In this document: positions 23,601-35,600 of the stretch, piece after piece
How positions within the stretch are numbered: position 1 is the stretch's first letter
How the letters are laid out: every line of letters begins with the position of its first letter
From: Nectonema munidae
Taxonomy: Eukaryota; Nematomorpha; Nectonematoida; Nectonematidae
Assembly (NCBI GenBank): GCA_030549495.1
Contig: JAUIRK010000201.1
Location: 1 to 64,000, forward strand
Length of the DNA: 64,000 nucleotides
Direction: 5' to 3'
Made by a program: the position numbers and the translations under genes
The notes under the pieces: generated by a model
Database searches by the model: none
Seen by the model: only the letters and a program-made list of their open reading frames with translations
What the model was told of the DNA's origin: nothing

Positions 23601-26600
23601 TTTAGTTGCTGTGAGTTAGTATCACGATATATCTGTCTATCAATGATGTATTTTGGATGTTAGTACTAGAAGATAAAGATGACTAAATAGTGCTTTTTTT
23701 CGACAATGAGCCAAGTTGCTAATTTCTCTCTGATCCGTAGGAGTTTGTTTTCACTGCACAAATATTGGATATGGTCCTCTTTACTTTGAATGCCGAAAGT
23801 CGCGGATTTTTAGAAGTCTATTGTTTACTCCTCCCCTACTCAATTTTGTTAAATGTATAATGTGTATATAATTAATTTACTTTGAATTTTTTCTAAAAGC
23901 GTAGTTGTTATTTAGATCTGTAAAACTAGATCCTTGGTAAACATTAATTTTTAATACTTACGTTTATTAAATTTCCTCAAAGTTTCAACCTGTCATCTTG
24001 AAGGGTTCAATATGTCCGAAGTTCCCCACTGAGATTAAATATGAAAAGAACATCCTAATGTTAATAGAAATGAATCAGACTCTGCTCACCTATTTTAACC
24101 GGATGTCCTATTTCTATGACATATTCTTGGGAAAACTAACATCGATCAGATAAAAACGATTTCTAAAAATGAGAATTTTTGGAAAGTTATTGAGAATATT
24201 CACTTAATATAAAACATTAAAATTTTCTTCAATTTTTGTGAAACAAAAACCGCAACTTTTTTATTTTAAATTTGCTCAAAGGCAAAGAATCAAATATTTA
24301 GTAAAAAAATCCTATTTATTCACCTCCATCTTTATTTATTCACTAAAAAGAGATTGTATTAAGATATAAATTTAGGCAACTTTTTTGTGCCAAAAGTTAT
24401 CACCAGAATCGCATTTTGTTTTATTAGTAGAGTCGACATAATCGAAATAGCTTTATCGTCTCATCGTTCATAAATGTAAAAAAGAAAAAAATCAGAAAAC
24501 AAAATGCAAAGAGAGATGAATGAAAAAAGATAAAGTTTTAAACATCTCACCTTTTTATAGTTAAATTCGTCAAAAAAAAACAATAATCTATAGAAAAATT
24601 GTAAAGCACATCTGTTAAAAAAATATGCAAAGAAACCCTTGATATCAAATTTAGACGATTTAATAATTGTATTGAGCACTTGAAACCTAAAAATTGAGAT
24701 AATTAAGAATATGGACGTGGATTTTTGATTCACAAAGATCCCTACGCAAATCTAAATTTTTGCGATTTCTGTTTTTTACAAACTAAAAGCTATGCTTTAC
24801 CCAAGACTTTCCTTCAATTTTGGTATAAAACTTGTTAAGTGTCACATGATCTTTCAGAAAATTATACATTTCTTTTATTATTTGAATATTTTCCATTTTT
24901 TCGACAGACTTTGTTTAATATATCTCAGAGTAAAGATATATCTCTAACAATTTAGAAATGATCTCAAACACACTAAATGGTAAACTATTTCTTTCAATAA
25001 AAAAAGTAAATTTACAATACCCAAACTACACTATAAATTTTAAATTAGTTATTAGCAAAGACTTTTGAGCCTTGATTCTCAGAAGATAAAAAATTCATTA
25101 TTTGTATTCAAACTTTGAAAGGATTTCAAATAGTGTTATAATAAACTGAATATGTAGACATTCTCTTTTGTTATCAAAACTAACTTTCTCAGGATGTGGT
25201 ATTTATATATTAAATATTACTTTACCAATACTTTATTGAACATATAAAAAATTAATTTATATACTCGTTATTTCTTATTTTTATTGATTTTGTATATTTT
25301 TTACTCTCTTTTTTCAAGTAGTTTTTAATGGTTGATTGTGGACATGGTAGAGTATGTCTTTAAGTAGTCTGACCTATCTATCTAGAACAATATTCTAGCG
25401 GTTTTGGAAATGACCGACAAATAAGCGGATCGTTATATGAAATAAATATATGTTATATGGTTTCATAGTTTAATTTACATATGGGAATGAAAAAGGCCTT
25501 AAAACTAGAGTTGACAAGGGTAACAACACACGCATGGCTGATGATATATGTCAATTATTTTTTATCAATTTAAAATGAGCGGTAATTCATTCAAAAAGAG
25601 AGTTAAAAATGGAATAATAAAGCTTGTAATTACTTAAAAATAAATGGAAATAATATAACTTCATAAAGAAGCCAATTAAAACTGTTCAGGCAGAATTTGT
25701 TAAAAAACATGAAATTACAAGAAGAAAAAATATTTTGCGAAAATTATTATTTAATAGTAAATTGGAATAAATAAATACTTGATTAAGATTTCCAGAGAAG
25801 AGAAAGGGATAAAAATCCCAGATATTCTTCTGACACATTGAAATGTAGGAGTTGTAGGTAGAAAAGATGATGCTTCGATTCTCCGAGTTATTATCGAAGA
25901 GGAGAGCAGGCCATAACAAAAAGTGACCAAGTGTGTCCAACTGCGCGTACTTCAAATCCAACTTCTTTGCGTGCGAGAAACTGGACATGTAGTTACCTAA
26001 CCTCAAAAATTAGAATCAACAAAAACATCTATTTTATTAACAATAAGCATCGTTGATAGCATTTTTTATAATTTAGATCAAGATCTATTAACTCGCACAG
26101 AGTGAACAACAGTCTCAGAAACAAACCTAGAGTACTATGCACTCTCAACACAAGCAAAAATCAAAGCTCATTCGAGGAAGGGCTTGGCTAACAGAAATTT
26201 ATAAATCTCACGAGAATCGGTAGGGGGCTTGAGAGCTCAGGCCCTTCCCCGGTCTTATCGATGGAGCTAATTGGTCTAAATACTTTATTATAAAATGGAT
26301 ACACTTAAAACCACATATCATTCTACTTTTTTGCTCTTCTTATTTATTGGAATACACATTCTTGTGTTAAAAAAATTAATTTACTAATAATTATGAAATA
26401 TATATGTCAAATCTTAACAAACTAAGAACTAAAACCAAATTTAGTGTAATGATAATGAGTTGATTCAAACACGTGGATGTGATTGATATGCTTTAGGTAG
26501 CCGATTTGATATCATAGTTTGGTATTTTAGAGCTGTCTTTAAAAATAGAATAGATATTCACAGGCAAAGATTTGGAGGCCCAATTGAAGCAAGAACCAAT

Positions 26601-29600
26601 TATAGAGTATGACATCAAAATGCTTTTTCAAAAGAAGTCATGAATCTAGGGGCGTGAGTAAGGGTAATCTAGGGGTAGTGAGTAAGCTTTGCTAGATACC
26701 GGGTTTCGATAACTCAAGGTCTTGGGTTCGATCCCGCATTAGCCTACATTCCTCATAGTACATAGTATACTAGCGGCGCAAGTGTGCCTTCTCGATGAAA
26801 ACACCCTAAGGTGCCTTTATCTTTACCTTTATATAAAAAGCATCTACCTGCTTGAATAAAATATATGAAAATGTCATTCCCCATGTTTATAAGCCATCTT
26901 TTTTCTAAAAATTTTATTGGTTTACTTGTAACTTGAATACTAAGAAGCTACTTACTTAATTATAATAATTTAAAATGTCATGCTTTTGATACTATTGATT
27001 TAGTTACTACTTTGAAACTACTGAACTTAAATAAAATATTTGAAAAGTCCTTGCCGTGCTTTCGATTTATATAAACCGTTGTTTCTTTTATTAGATGACT
27101 GATAACCGTTGTAGGTCTTAGGCTGCGCAGCCTAAATTAGAGATAATGAATTGTAAGATATTCCTTAATCCTGGTGCAGAGTATGAACTTCTATGTAAGT
27201 CAATGGTCTTAAAATACTAAATCATGTAATTAGCACAAACTTTACTTATTATCAATCTTTTTATATATTTCGAGCATTATAATGTAATGAGTCGCACACT
27301 TTCAAATTTAGTCTTCAACACAGTATTCAATAGAAGGATTTATGAATCATGGCTAGCGATGTGGCCGGGAAAATAAATTTTTAGCTTAGCTGGTCGAATA
27401 GTAAATGAAAGATAGGCACATTTTATCTCCTGAAAAATATTTTATTGATGTAGTGAATTAAGAAGAAAGAATGATTTAAAAAACATAAATTTTATGCAAG
27501 TTTATATTTATTTTTCTCTTAAGAATAAAATTTCGATTACTAAAGTCAATAAAAAGTTTTACCTTCAATGTATTTCCATTACTAGGAAAAATTCAAAAAA
27601 TATTAATTGCAAAATGATGCGGGTAAAAAATTAATGCAACTTTTGACGCGTACAAGCATAAAATATTTTGCGGATGTAATGTGAGTGAGGGTGAAAAATT
27701 AATTGCACTACTCTCATTTATATATTAGTGAAAAATTAAACATAAAACTTCAAAAAACTTCCATTCAAATATGAAGAGAAAAAATAGATCTTTTGTGAGA
27801 ATTTGCGGGACAGCAGACTGACTAGTGACTGCGCGCAGCAAGAATTCTAGGAAACAACGGTCTGCCACATCTACCAGAACTCGGTTCTCTAGAATTGTGC
27901 AATTTTATGATCTGCAAGGCATACACAGTCAAATAACATCTACAATAAAATACTGATACTTTAAAAAGTACTTCTTTTATAGCGGCAAAAAGATTTTGAC
28001 TACTTTGTTGAATCCAGTACCAGTACCTAGGGGTACGCAAAGCCCAGGTGGGATTCTCTGCCAAGCAAAAGAAATACTGTGGAAAGATGGCATGTGAAAT
28101 GAGCGTAGCATGCAGATTGCTGGAATGAAACTGTCTGAACTCACTTGAAAAATAGATGCGTTGGACAATGAGTGACAGCGAAACATTTATTGAAGATGAA
28201 GAGATTAATGAAGAAGATTTCTACGTATTAGTACTATTTTAAAAGAATAGAAGCGTTTTATGAGACAAAAGCCATAAGCATTGAATTGATAACTACCTAG
28301 TATGAAAGTTTTCTTGACAATTAAAAATGAACAAGATTTTTCAAATTTCATTAAAAATTAAGGCAAAAAAATGTTCTACGATAAAAAATAATAGCAAACA
28401 AATGATTTCTAGGCTCACTAAAAATATATTTCAGGTTACAATGATTCAGATCAATTAATGAAAGTAGGACACGAGCGATGTCTCGTTTTAACGGAAGTTA
28501 CAGAAAATAGATTCTTTGAGGTTTAGCCACGGAGATTATTCAGATTGAAATAACTCAACACATACTAGTATACAATAAATTATAACGATGCATAGGAATT
28601 GGCCGCCAATTTTAGAATTCGAAATTCTCATTTCCGTGTATTCGTAATAGAGAAGCGCGACATCGAACAATCGTTGCAAAGTGAGGAAGAGTAAAAATAA
28701 AGTTACCAAGATAAAAATAGGATTGGATCAGGAGCAGTCTGATGTGAGAGGCATCTATGCAATGAGAAGCACCCTCTTCGAGACACAGTATGGAGGAATA
28801 AAGGAAGATAGAGGTTTCATCATCCTCTGCCTTCCACAAAGCCAAGGACAAGTCAGATGCGAATAAGTAAAAAAACTGAACGTCCACTCCACATGTGGTA
28901 TCTATTTCCTCTTTATTCACAGACTTGGTTTGCTGGTCATAATCTATTCAAATAGAATTTGGGGTAAGCTTTCAGGAAATAAATTCGAAAGTGTAGTTTT
29001 ACGCGTAAACCTCCTTGTTATACAAAGGATATTAGAAATAACAAGTAGTATATCTTCAGAAGATTTTTCATCAAAAGCACCAATGTATCTACCTACTTTC
29101 AAGTAAGTAGCTAATTCATCTACTTGCTTATAGATAGGAAGCTGCAAAAACTAAAAAAGAATATTGAAAAGCTATGTAAGAAAAAATTTTCAAATATTTA
29201 AAAAAGAAAAGCAAAATTATTTTAATGCTGTTTGAGTATAACTAGAAAAAATGATTAAATTTGTGCAACCCAGAACTACTACTTGGAGTGTTTACTGACC
29301 GTGCTCTAGTAACATTTCTTGTTGTTCTAGTTTTTAGACTCGGATTAAGCAAACATCTTCGGATGCAAATGGTAGCAGGGTGCTATTTAATCGCCAAACC
29401 ATACCTGATGGGTTGAAAATCTTCTTAATAAAGTCATTAAAACAAGAGCAAATGTCTTCAACTCTTGTTTGTTTTCAGAATTAAGCAAAGAAAATAATTC
29501 CGAATTTGAAAAACTCTTGCTGCACTCAAATGTAAGGTGGCGTTCCAAAGGAAAAGTATCGAAGCGATAGTGTGGAAAGAAATCCAGCTATTTCTGAAAA

Positions 29601-32600
29601 GCAAACCAGAGATGCATGTAGAATTTTCTGATATCCATTTTCCTATATCCCTATCATTTTTAGTGAACATATTTGAATCTATGAATTCTTTTATAGTTGG
29701 GCCAAGTACTCCATTATCATAAAAAATGGAGAGCTTTTGAAATGAGGATAGATTTATGACATTCTTAGACAGGGAAAATGTTGCTAGATTTTCGAATATA
29801 TTTGTTGATGAAAATAAGATTTTGATCAATAAAGATGTCCTGGAGGCCACAAAACACCATGTAGCATATCTTAGTCTAGAAATTTCTCCTTATTTTGCTA
29901 ATCTATAAAAAATATTATCAAGTTATCAAAACCGCATTTATAATCTGGATTAGTAATCTGGCCTCAGAAGCCTTCTCAATTCAGGAACAGTTTATTGATT
30001 TGATTAAGTTTGAGGAGGTGCAAAACATGTTTTTTGTGAAATGTCTCATAACGATTTTTCGAGAAATGGGATAGTCTTTGCTGATGTTGCAAAGATGGCT
30101 CTGAAAGTTGTTTGGCTTTAAATAAATCATTCATTCATTCATTATAATGAAAACATTAAATATAAAATTAAAAAGTACATTAAAAGCAAAAAGCTAGAGA
30201 TTACCAAATTTAAAAAGAATCTTTAACCATAAAACAGGATACTCTCATAGATGTGACCATGTATGTGTCTGCATATCACCTAGTTGTAACATAAGCGACT
30301 GCGTAAATGTTATTAATTGCTTGCTATGTAATGGAATGTATATAGGAGATAGTAAAAGATCTAACTATTCAAAAGAATACGAGAGCTAGTTAATTTGATG
30401 TATCTAAACCTTTGGCTAAACGTTATAAAATGCATCATGACAAATGTAAGTCCGAATTGAGCGCCAAAATGCTATATAAAAGCAATTGGTATATAGATAG
30501 AACTTCTAAAGAAAAATATTACTAAGCTTATTATTATGGATTAGTATATAATAATTATTTTGTTGTTTATTCTGTTAGAAGAAGTTTATTATAACAATAA
30601 TATTAATATTATTATTATTTAAACATTGTAAGTTTGCAATTTATCTTCACATACATTTTGTGCTCATATTTGTTGTATTATACGCATATTTATCATTGTT
30701 TTCACCTTGCACAACTAACACTCCTTAATTGTTGTCACCTCTCTCCTCTCATTTTCCATTCAATCACAATTCCATCTTAAAAGCAAGCTTTGCTATTTTT
30801 CTTTTATTATACTTCGAAACAAAAAAAAATAAAAAAAATAAAAAAGTAATTTCTGCATAACAAACTTCTTTACACACCTTTTCATATTTTTATATCCTTA
30901 TTTCACTAAAATTATATTAACCATATGAAAGACAGCTACTAGTAGGTATTCAAAGATTTCTATAAGTATCCCATGTGTTCTATCTTTAAACAAGCATCTT
31001 TTTTGAAACTACATGGAGGAGAAGGGTGTTCGACTATGCCGATTGTCCGACATAACAGAAGGTCTACTATATATATATGGTAGAAAAAAATATTTCAAAT
31101 TGGACGAATTTATAGCCACAATAAGCTTTGGAATAACGTCAAAATTTAGAATGACCGCGAACTACCTATGGAGTAAAAAAATAAAATGGCTGCTTGTAAG
31201 CCAAAGCGAAATTAAAAAAGTCAATGAAAATGACTGTTTGTAAGCCTATGAGGGCAAACATTTGTATTCTCGCTCACGGTCCAACTTATCCGATATCCGA
31301 GTTAACGAGGGTCTACTGTAGTTTGTGCCTATCAACTGGCAACCATGGAAAATTTAGTTCTTCAGGTACCGAAGACATTTTAATTATGCTGAAAAAGTTG
31401 ATAAAAATGTCACTAAAAATAAGGAAAATGTTTTCTGGAATATAATATTCTTCTACACAAATTATAACATGTTAACTTAAAGCTTTTTTTTAGTTGAACC
31501 TAAATATGATTATATATACATTTACATTTCATATTATTAATTTACATTGTAAAAATCGCATTATTTTAATTTTTTGAAAAAAATTGGGCAAAGTTAAACC
31601 CAAAATTAATTAGATTTCTTCGAAATAATAAAAATGTACAGAGATCAAAAAGATCTCACTTTCAGGAAAGGGACCACATACAAGATCTTCGTATAACCTA
31701 AAATTAATAATCAAGAAAGCAAAATATTGAAGAAAGATACGGTTTCCGAGAGAGAAGAAGGTGAAAACTTTGTTATAAGATTTGAAGGAAAAAAATTTGG
31801 CCATTTTTCTATGAAAAAAGAAATCAGTTCCTCGTTGTGGACTTCGAGTTTAAGAAAACATTTCAAATCCTGAAAGCACGATGACTTCGTTGCAAACAAA
31901 TTTATAAATTCTATAACACGATTGTCTGAAATAAAGAAAAAGATTTTAATAAAGGGATTATAAACTTTTAACCCACTATATCGTATCGCCCTTCTTAATG
32001 GATAACGATGGTTCCTTCGTTTCAACCCTTTGAGCATCTGAAATTTGAAGACTGATCGCCTCATTTGTATTCAATGGAGTTTCATATATTCAAAACAGAC
32101 AATTTTATTTTTGGACACGGTTATCACACTGGTCCTCAAAAGTTTAATGTATTTTATATCAAATTACAAGTCATCTACTTTTTCTGAGATCTAATGCGAT
32201 GTGTAAAACAAAAAATTAAGTAGTAAACATAAAATATAAAAGGCAGATATATTTTCGAAAAATGCAACCCATTTGATCCAACAAAATGCAGACGAGATTA
32301 AGTAATTTGATATAAAAAATACGGTTCTCTTCAAATTGAGAAATCGTTTGTCAGTTAAAACAAAAATTTGATAAAATAAGATATGCGTCTATAAAAGGAT
32401 AAATTAAATTTCTTAACCTAAAACTTTTTTGGCATTCCATGTTGCGTCTCAATTTCCAAATAAAATAATCTCACTCCTAAACTGTATTTCATTTATTAGT
32501 ACGCTAAAAAATTAAATTTTTGAGAACCAACATTTATTGGGATGACGTTTAACAAAAACAAGACATTTAAAGATTTTCCGAGATAGAGAAAAATAGGAGC

Positions 32601-35600
32601 TAAAAAGAAGTTTAAGATTGATTAAAAAGGTATATATGTTTTAAATTGATTTGAGAAAGGTCGACATTTGGTGGAAACGAATCGGGTTAGTGCAAATGAT
32701 GGGCATCCTTCACAAAATAAATAATGTGGGCAACTTCCTGTTCTTATAAAGGCATCGAGAAGGAAAAAAATAAAAAGTATCATTAGGAAAAAGGATACCG
32801 AATGTTTTGCATGTATTAAAAGACTTTGAAAAATCACTCATTGAGCTACGTTGGGAAGAAAGAACTTTTAATCGGAAATACAAATCAATTTCTGCTAGAA
32901 GTGAAGGGCGTAAGTACGACGGTTTTTTGGTATTTTGTATGTCTTTCAAAATGGATAGGAAACATTCCACGTTTTGCTTCAAATCTATAAAATAACATAT
33001 GATTACAGATATTTTGATATAAGTGTGCGAACCGGAGCGTGGTCAATTAGGTTTAACCACTCTAAAATTCCAGAATTATAAATTTGGCTTCTTTGCTTTA
33101 AATTTTACTCGAACTTGAAACAAAAAACTTTAATTTCTGTTTTAATTGGGCCTTTTTTGTCAATTTGAATTCACTTAAATTCTATTATTCATATATACGT
33201 TTTAATTATTTGGATATTAATTTATATCTGAATGCTAATTAAAATTTGCTTCTCATTACCATATTTTAGGCCGAGAAAAAGTTGATAGCCTTTCAAAGAA
33301 TGCGTGCGAATCCATTCCCTTCATTGTGCGTCTACTGAAATATTTGAGTAATAAAAATTGACTCCGAAAATTTGTAATTGTTTTCATTGTCAATAATGGA
33401 ATTTTTCTTAACATTTATATGGGTATACAAAATAAGAAGACAAAATGTAGTTAAGGCAACATTTTGTTTTCTTGTTAGTGCAGGAACTAAATAAAGTTAA
33501 AACAAAAAGAATAAAAATGTTGACCATTCTACTTTGGGCTGATCAAGGCAGTTGCTCCTTTCGGCCCCTTGCCTTCTAAAGAGTTCTAAATTGTTAATAC
33601 GATTTTTTGTCTACGAAGAGGTTATGATAAAGAAAACACGGACACACTAAGTTTTTAACCCCTACGTAAAAATTTTAAATGAAATATAAATGAAACAAAA
33701 CTGATTTCTGAGTTTTTACCTTTTAAGCTTTTAATTTAAGAGTGATTATTCTAGTTTTTATTTTTTGAAACTTTATCAAAAAACTGTATAACCGGAGAAT
33801 CTTTAAGTGTTTATTACCACTGTCTCCTCATTTGGCGATTTCAATACCTTAAAACACAATATTATCTTTAATCAAAAATGTTGTCCAATGTCACCCTTTC
33901 ATAGTATTTTTGTCTCCCCTTAGTTCAACCGTATAAAGTTTTCGGGAAAAAAATATACATAGACAATCGTTCAAAAACATCGCTTTTCAAAGTTAAATAA
34001 AAACTTTATTTTCACTGTTAAGAAAAAACTGTTATTCAGAAAAGCTCAATTTATTATATGCGAGAATACAACGCGAAATTCTTTCAATTTTATAATAAAA
34101 ATTTAATACTTTTTTCTGTAGTTTTCATTTTTGGCAAATAATAGCACATTAAATGTACATACTATTTTAAATACCCTATGTAAAAAAATAAATACATTAA
34201 TCAAAAAAATATTTTGATACCTATATTCTATATAAAGTGGAGCCAAAAAAGGTGTATTTTTTAAAATCCTAGAAATCATTTTTCTGTTTATAAAATACAA
34301 TACACTTTGAAATCTCTTCTTTCTAATGAATGAAACAAAAATAGCTTTCTCGCAATTTTATTTAAAATCTTGATCTTGAGATAGTCAGAGAAGAATCCTA
34401 TTTTTTTTAAAATGTCTAACTTAAATACATCATAATTTTTTCGGAAGGCACAATATGAAAGTATAAGAAAATTAAAATTTGAGTAGCACCTATCAAATGT
34501 AGGTATAAGATATTTAGGAAGACATATAAATCTACTTTTTCTAGACAGCTACAACCATTTTTTATAAATCTAAGTTTTTATAAATAACTAAAATTCTGCT
34601 CTACCCGTGGTTTCAACTCTGTATGAGGATTGATATCTAATAGTGTTGCCTCGATAAGAAAGGTACACTGTGGAGCCTAATTCTCAGTTTCTCAATAAAC
34701 TCTGCTTGTTCTCCTGATGTATACCAGCGAAGCATTATAGAATTTTTATGATTCTCTAGGTCTAAATAATTATGATTCTGATTCTATGAATTTCTGTAAA
34801 TTCAGATTTACATTCTGATTATAATCAGAATCGACCACATTTCCAGAAGTATGTTTTTCAGTTTAATTGTAAGCCTCTAAAAAATATGAAAGCATTAGGA
34901 AAAATATAATAAGTATGAAAATAAGTTATGATAATGGTTGCTGTAAAATCTAGAAGAAGAAAAATGTAAAACTTTTGCTTACTTAAAATCTCTTTTGACT
35001 TAAGACATATATTTTTGCTTTTAGATCTTTTACGCACTGAGGGGAAGCTATAAAAGTTAGGAGAGGATAAGTCCTTTCTCCCCCCTAATGGCAATGTCGG
35101 ACCATCATGGAGACACGCAGTGAAATATATCACTATTTTTAATATTTTTTGAGTGAATAAAAAGTACTTCCAATATGACGATCTTCAGTTAAATCAGGTG
35201 GAATATTTTCCGTGAGATCTTCGTAGTAAAAAACTTTAGGTCCAAGAGAAATGGGTGTGCCTTTAATCACTGGTGGTAAAAACTTAGAAAACAGAATATC
35301 TAGATATCTATAAAAGAATACAAACAAAATGAATGAAATAAAATTTAAATAAAAAATAAACGATAAAAACATATTTATTTGAAAATAAAGAAATACTTGC
35401 AGTAAAAGTAATAATCCTCAGGATTTTGGGAGATTAAGTTTTGACACAATAAAAAAGCTTGGTCAATTTTTTTTTGTTTTCTAAAAACATTCATTATTTT
35501 GCTGTTAGGATTGTCAATGGAGGAAGAATTCAAGTCAACTAAGTAGATATAATATTTACCTACCTACATTGTGGATAAAATGCAAAAATATTACGATTTT

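Larger units (their letters stand above)
17264..25778 (-). other. 8.5-kb NAA25 intron made mostly of transposons
   Basis: The intron holds the 5.2-kb hAT insertion (18359-23553) with its nested elements, a 229-bp repeat copy at 23729-23957, and about 2.9 kb of AT-rich sequence in which no gene is seen. The minus-strand frame at 24461-24733 has splice-like ends but is not needed by the phase-consistent NAA25 model. Confidence 0.8.
29142..31740 (-). other. 2.6-kb NAA25 intron
   Basis: Holds a decayed hAT transposase (29283-30110), pogo-like terminal fragments (31023-31068 and 31270-31318) and AT-rich filler. The minus-strand frames here are shadows and are not needed by the NAA25 model. Confidence 0.6.

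Noticed and set aside
24461-24733. Minus-strand frame with splice-like borders in the large NAA25 intron
   Set aside because: NAA25 exons 11 and 12 join directly with correct phase and family spacing (SGNLNQ+ALDFLTF), so no exon is needed here; the frame is Phe-rich and resembles nothing.
27822-28186. Overlapping minus-strand frames in a less AT-rich patch
   Set aside because: Not required by NAA25 phase and no recognised domain.
28169-28224. Short acidic frame MSDSETFIEDEEINEEDFY with a GTATTA donor
   Set aside because: Too short, no family and no partner exon; acidic openings of this kind occur by chance and in transposases.
29458-29850. 130-residue minus-strand frame
   Set aside because: It is the reverse shadow of the decayed hAT transposase on the plus strand.
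30215-30400. Cys-rich frame CVNVINCLLCNGMYIGDSKR, recalling the GIY-YIG domain of Penelope-like elements
   Set aside because: Only a short stretch fits, with stops on both sides; support is too thin to call.
34858-35133. Minus-strand frame that looked like an NAA25 exon (GPTLPLGGRKDLSS)
   Set aside because: The true next exon (SYLRPSLLAEID) at 32984-32850 fits both family sequence and phase.
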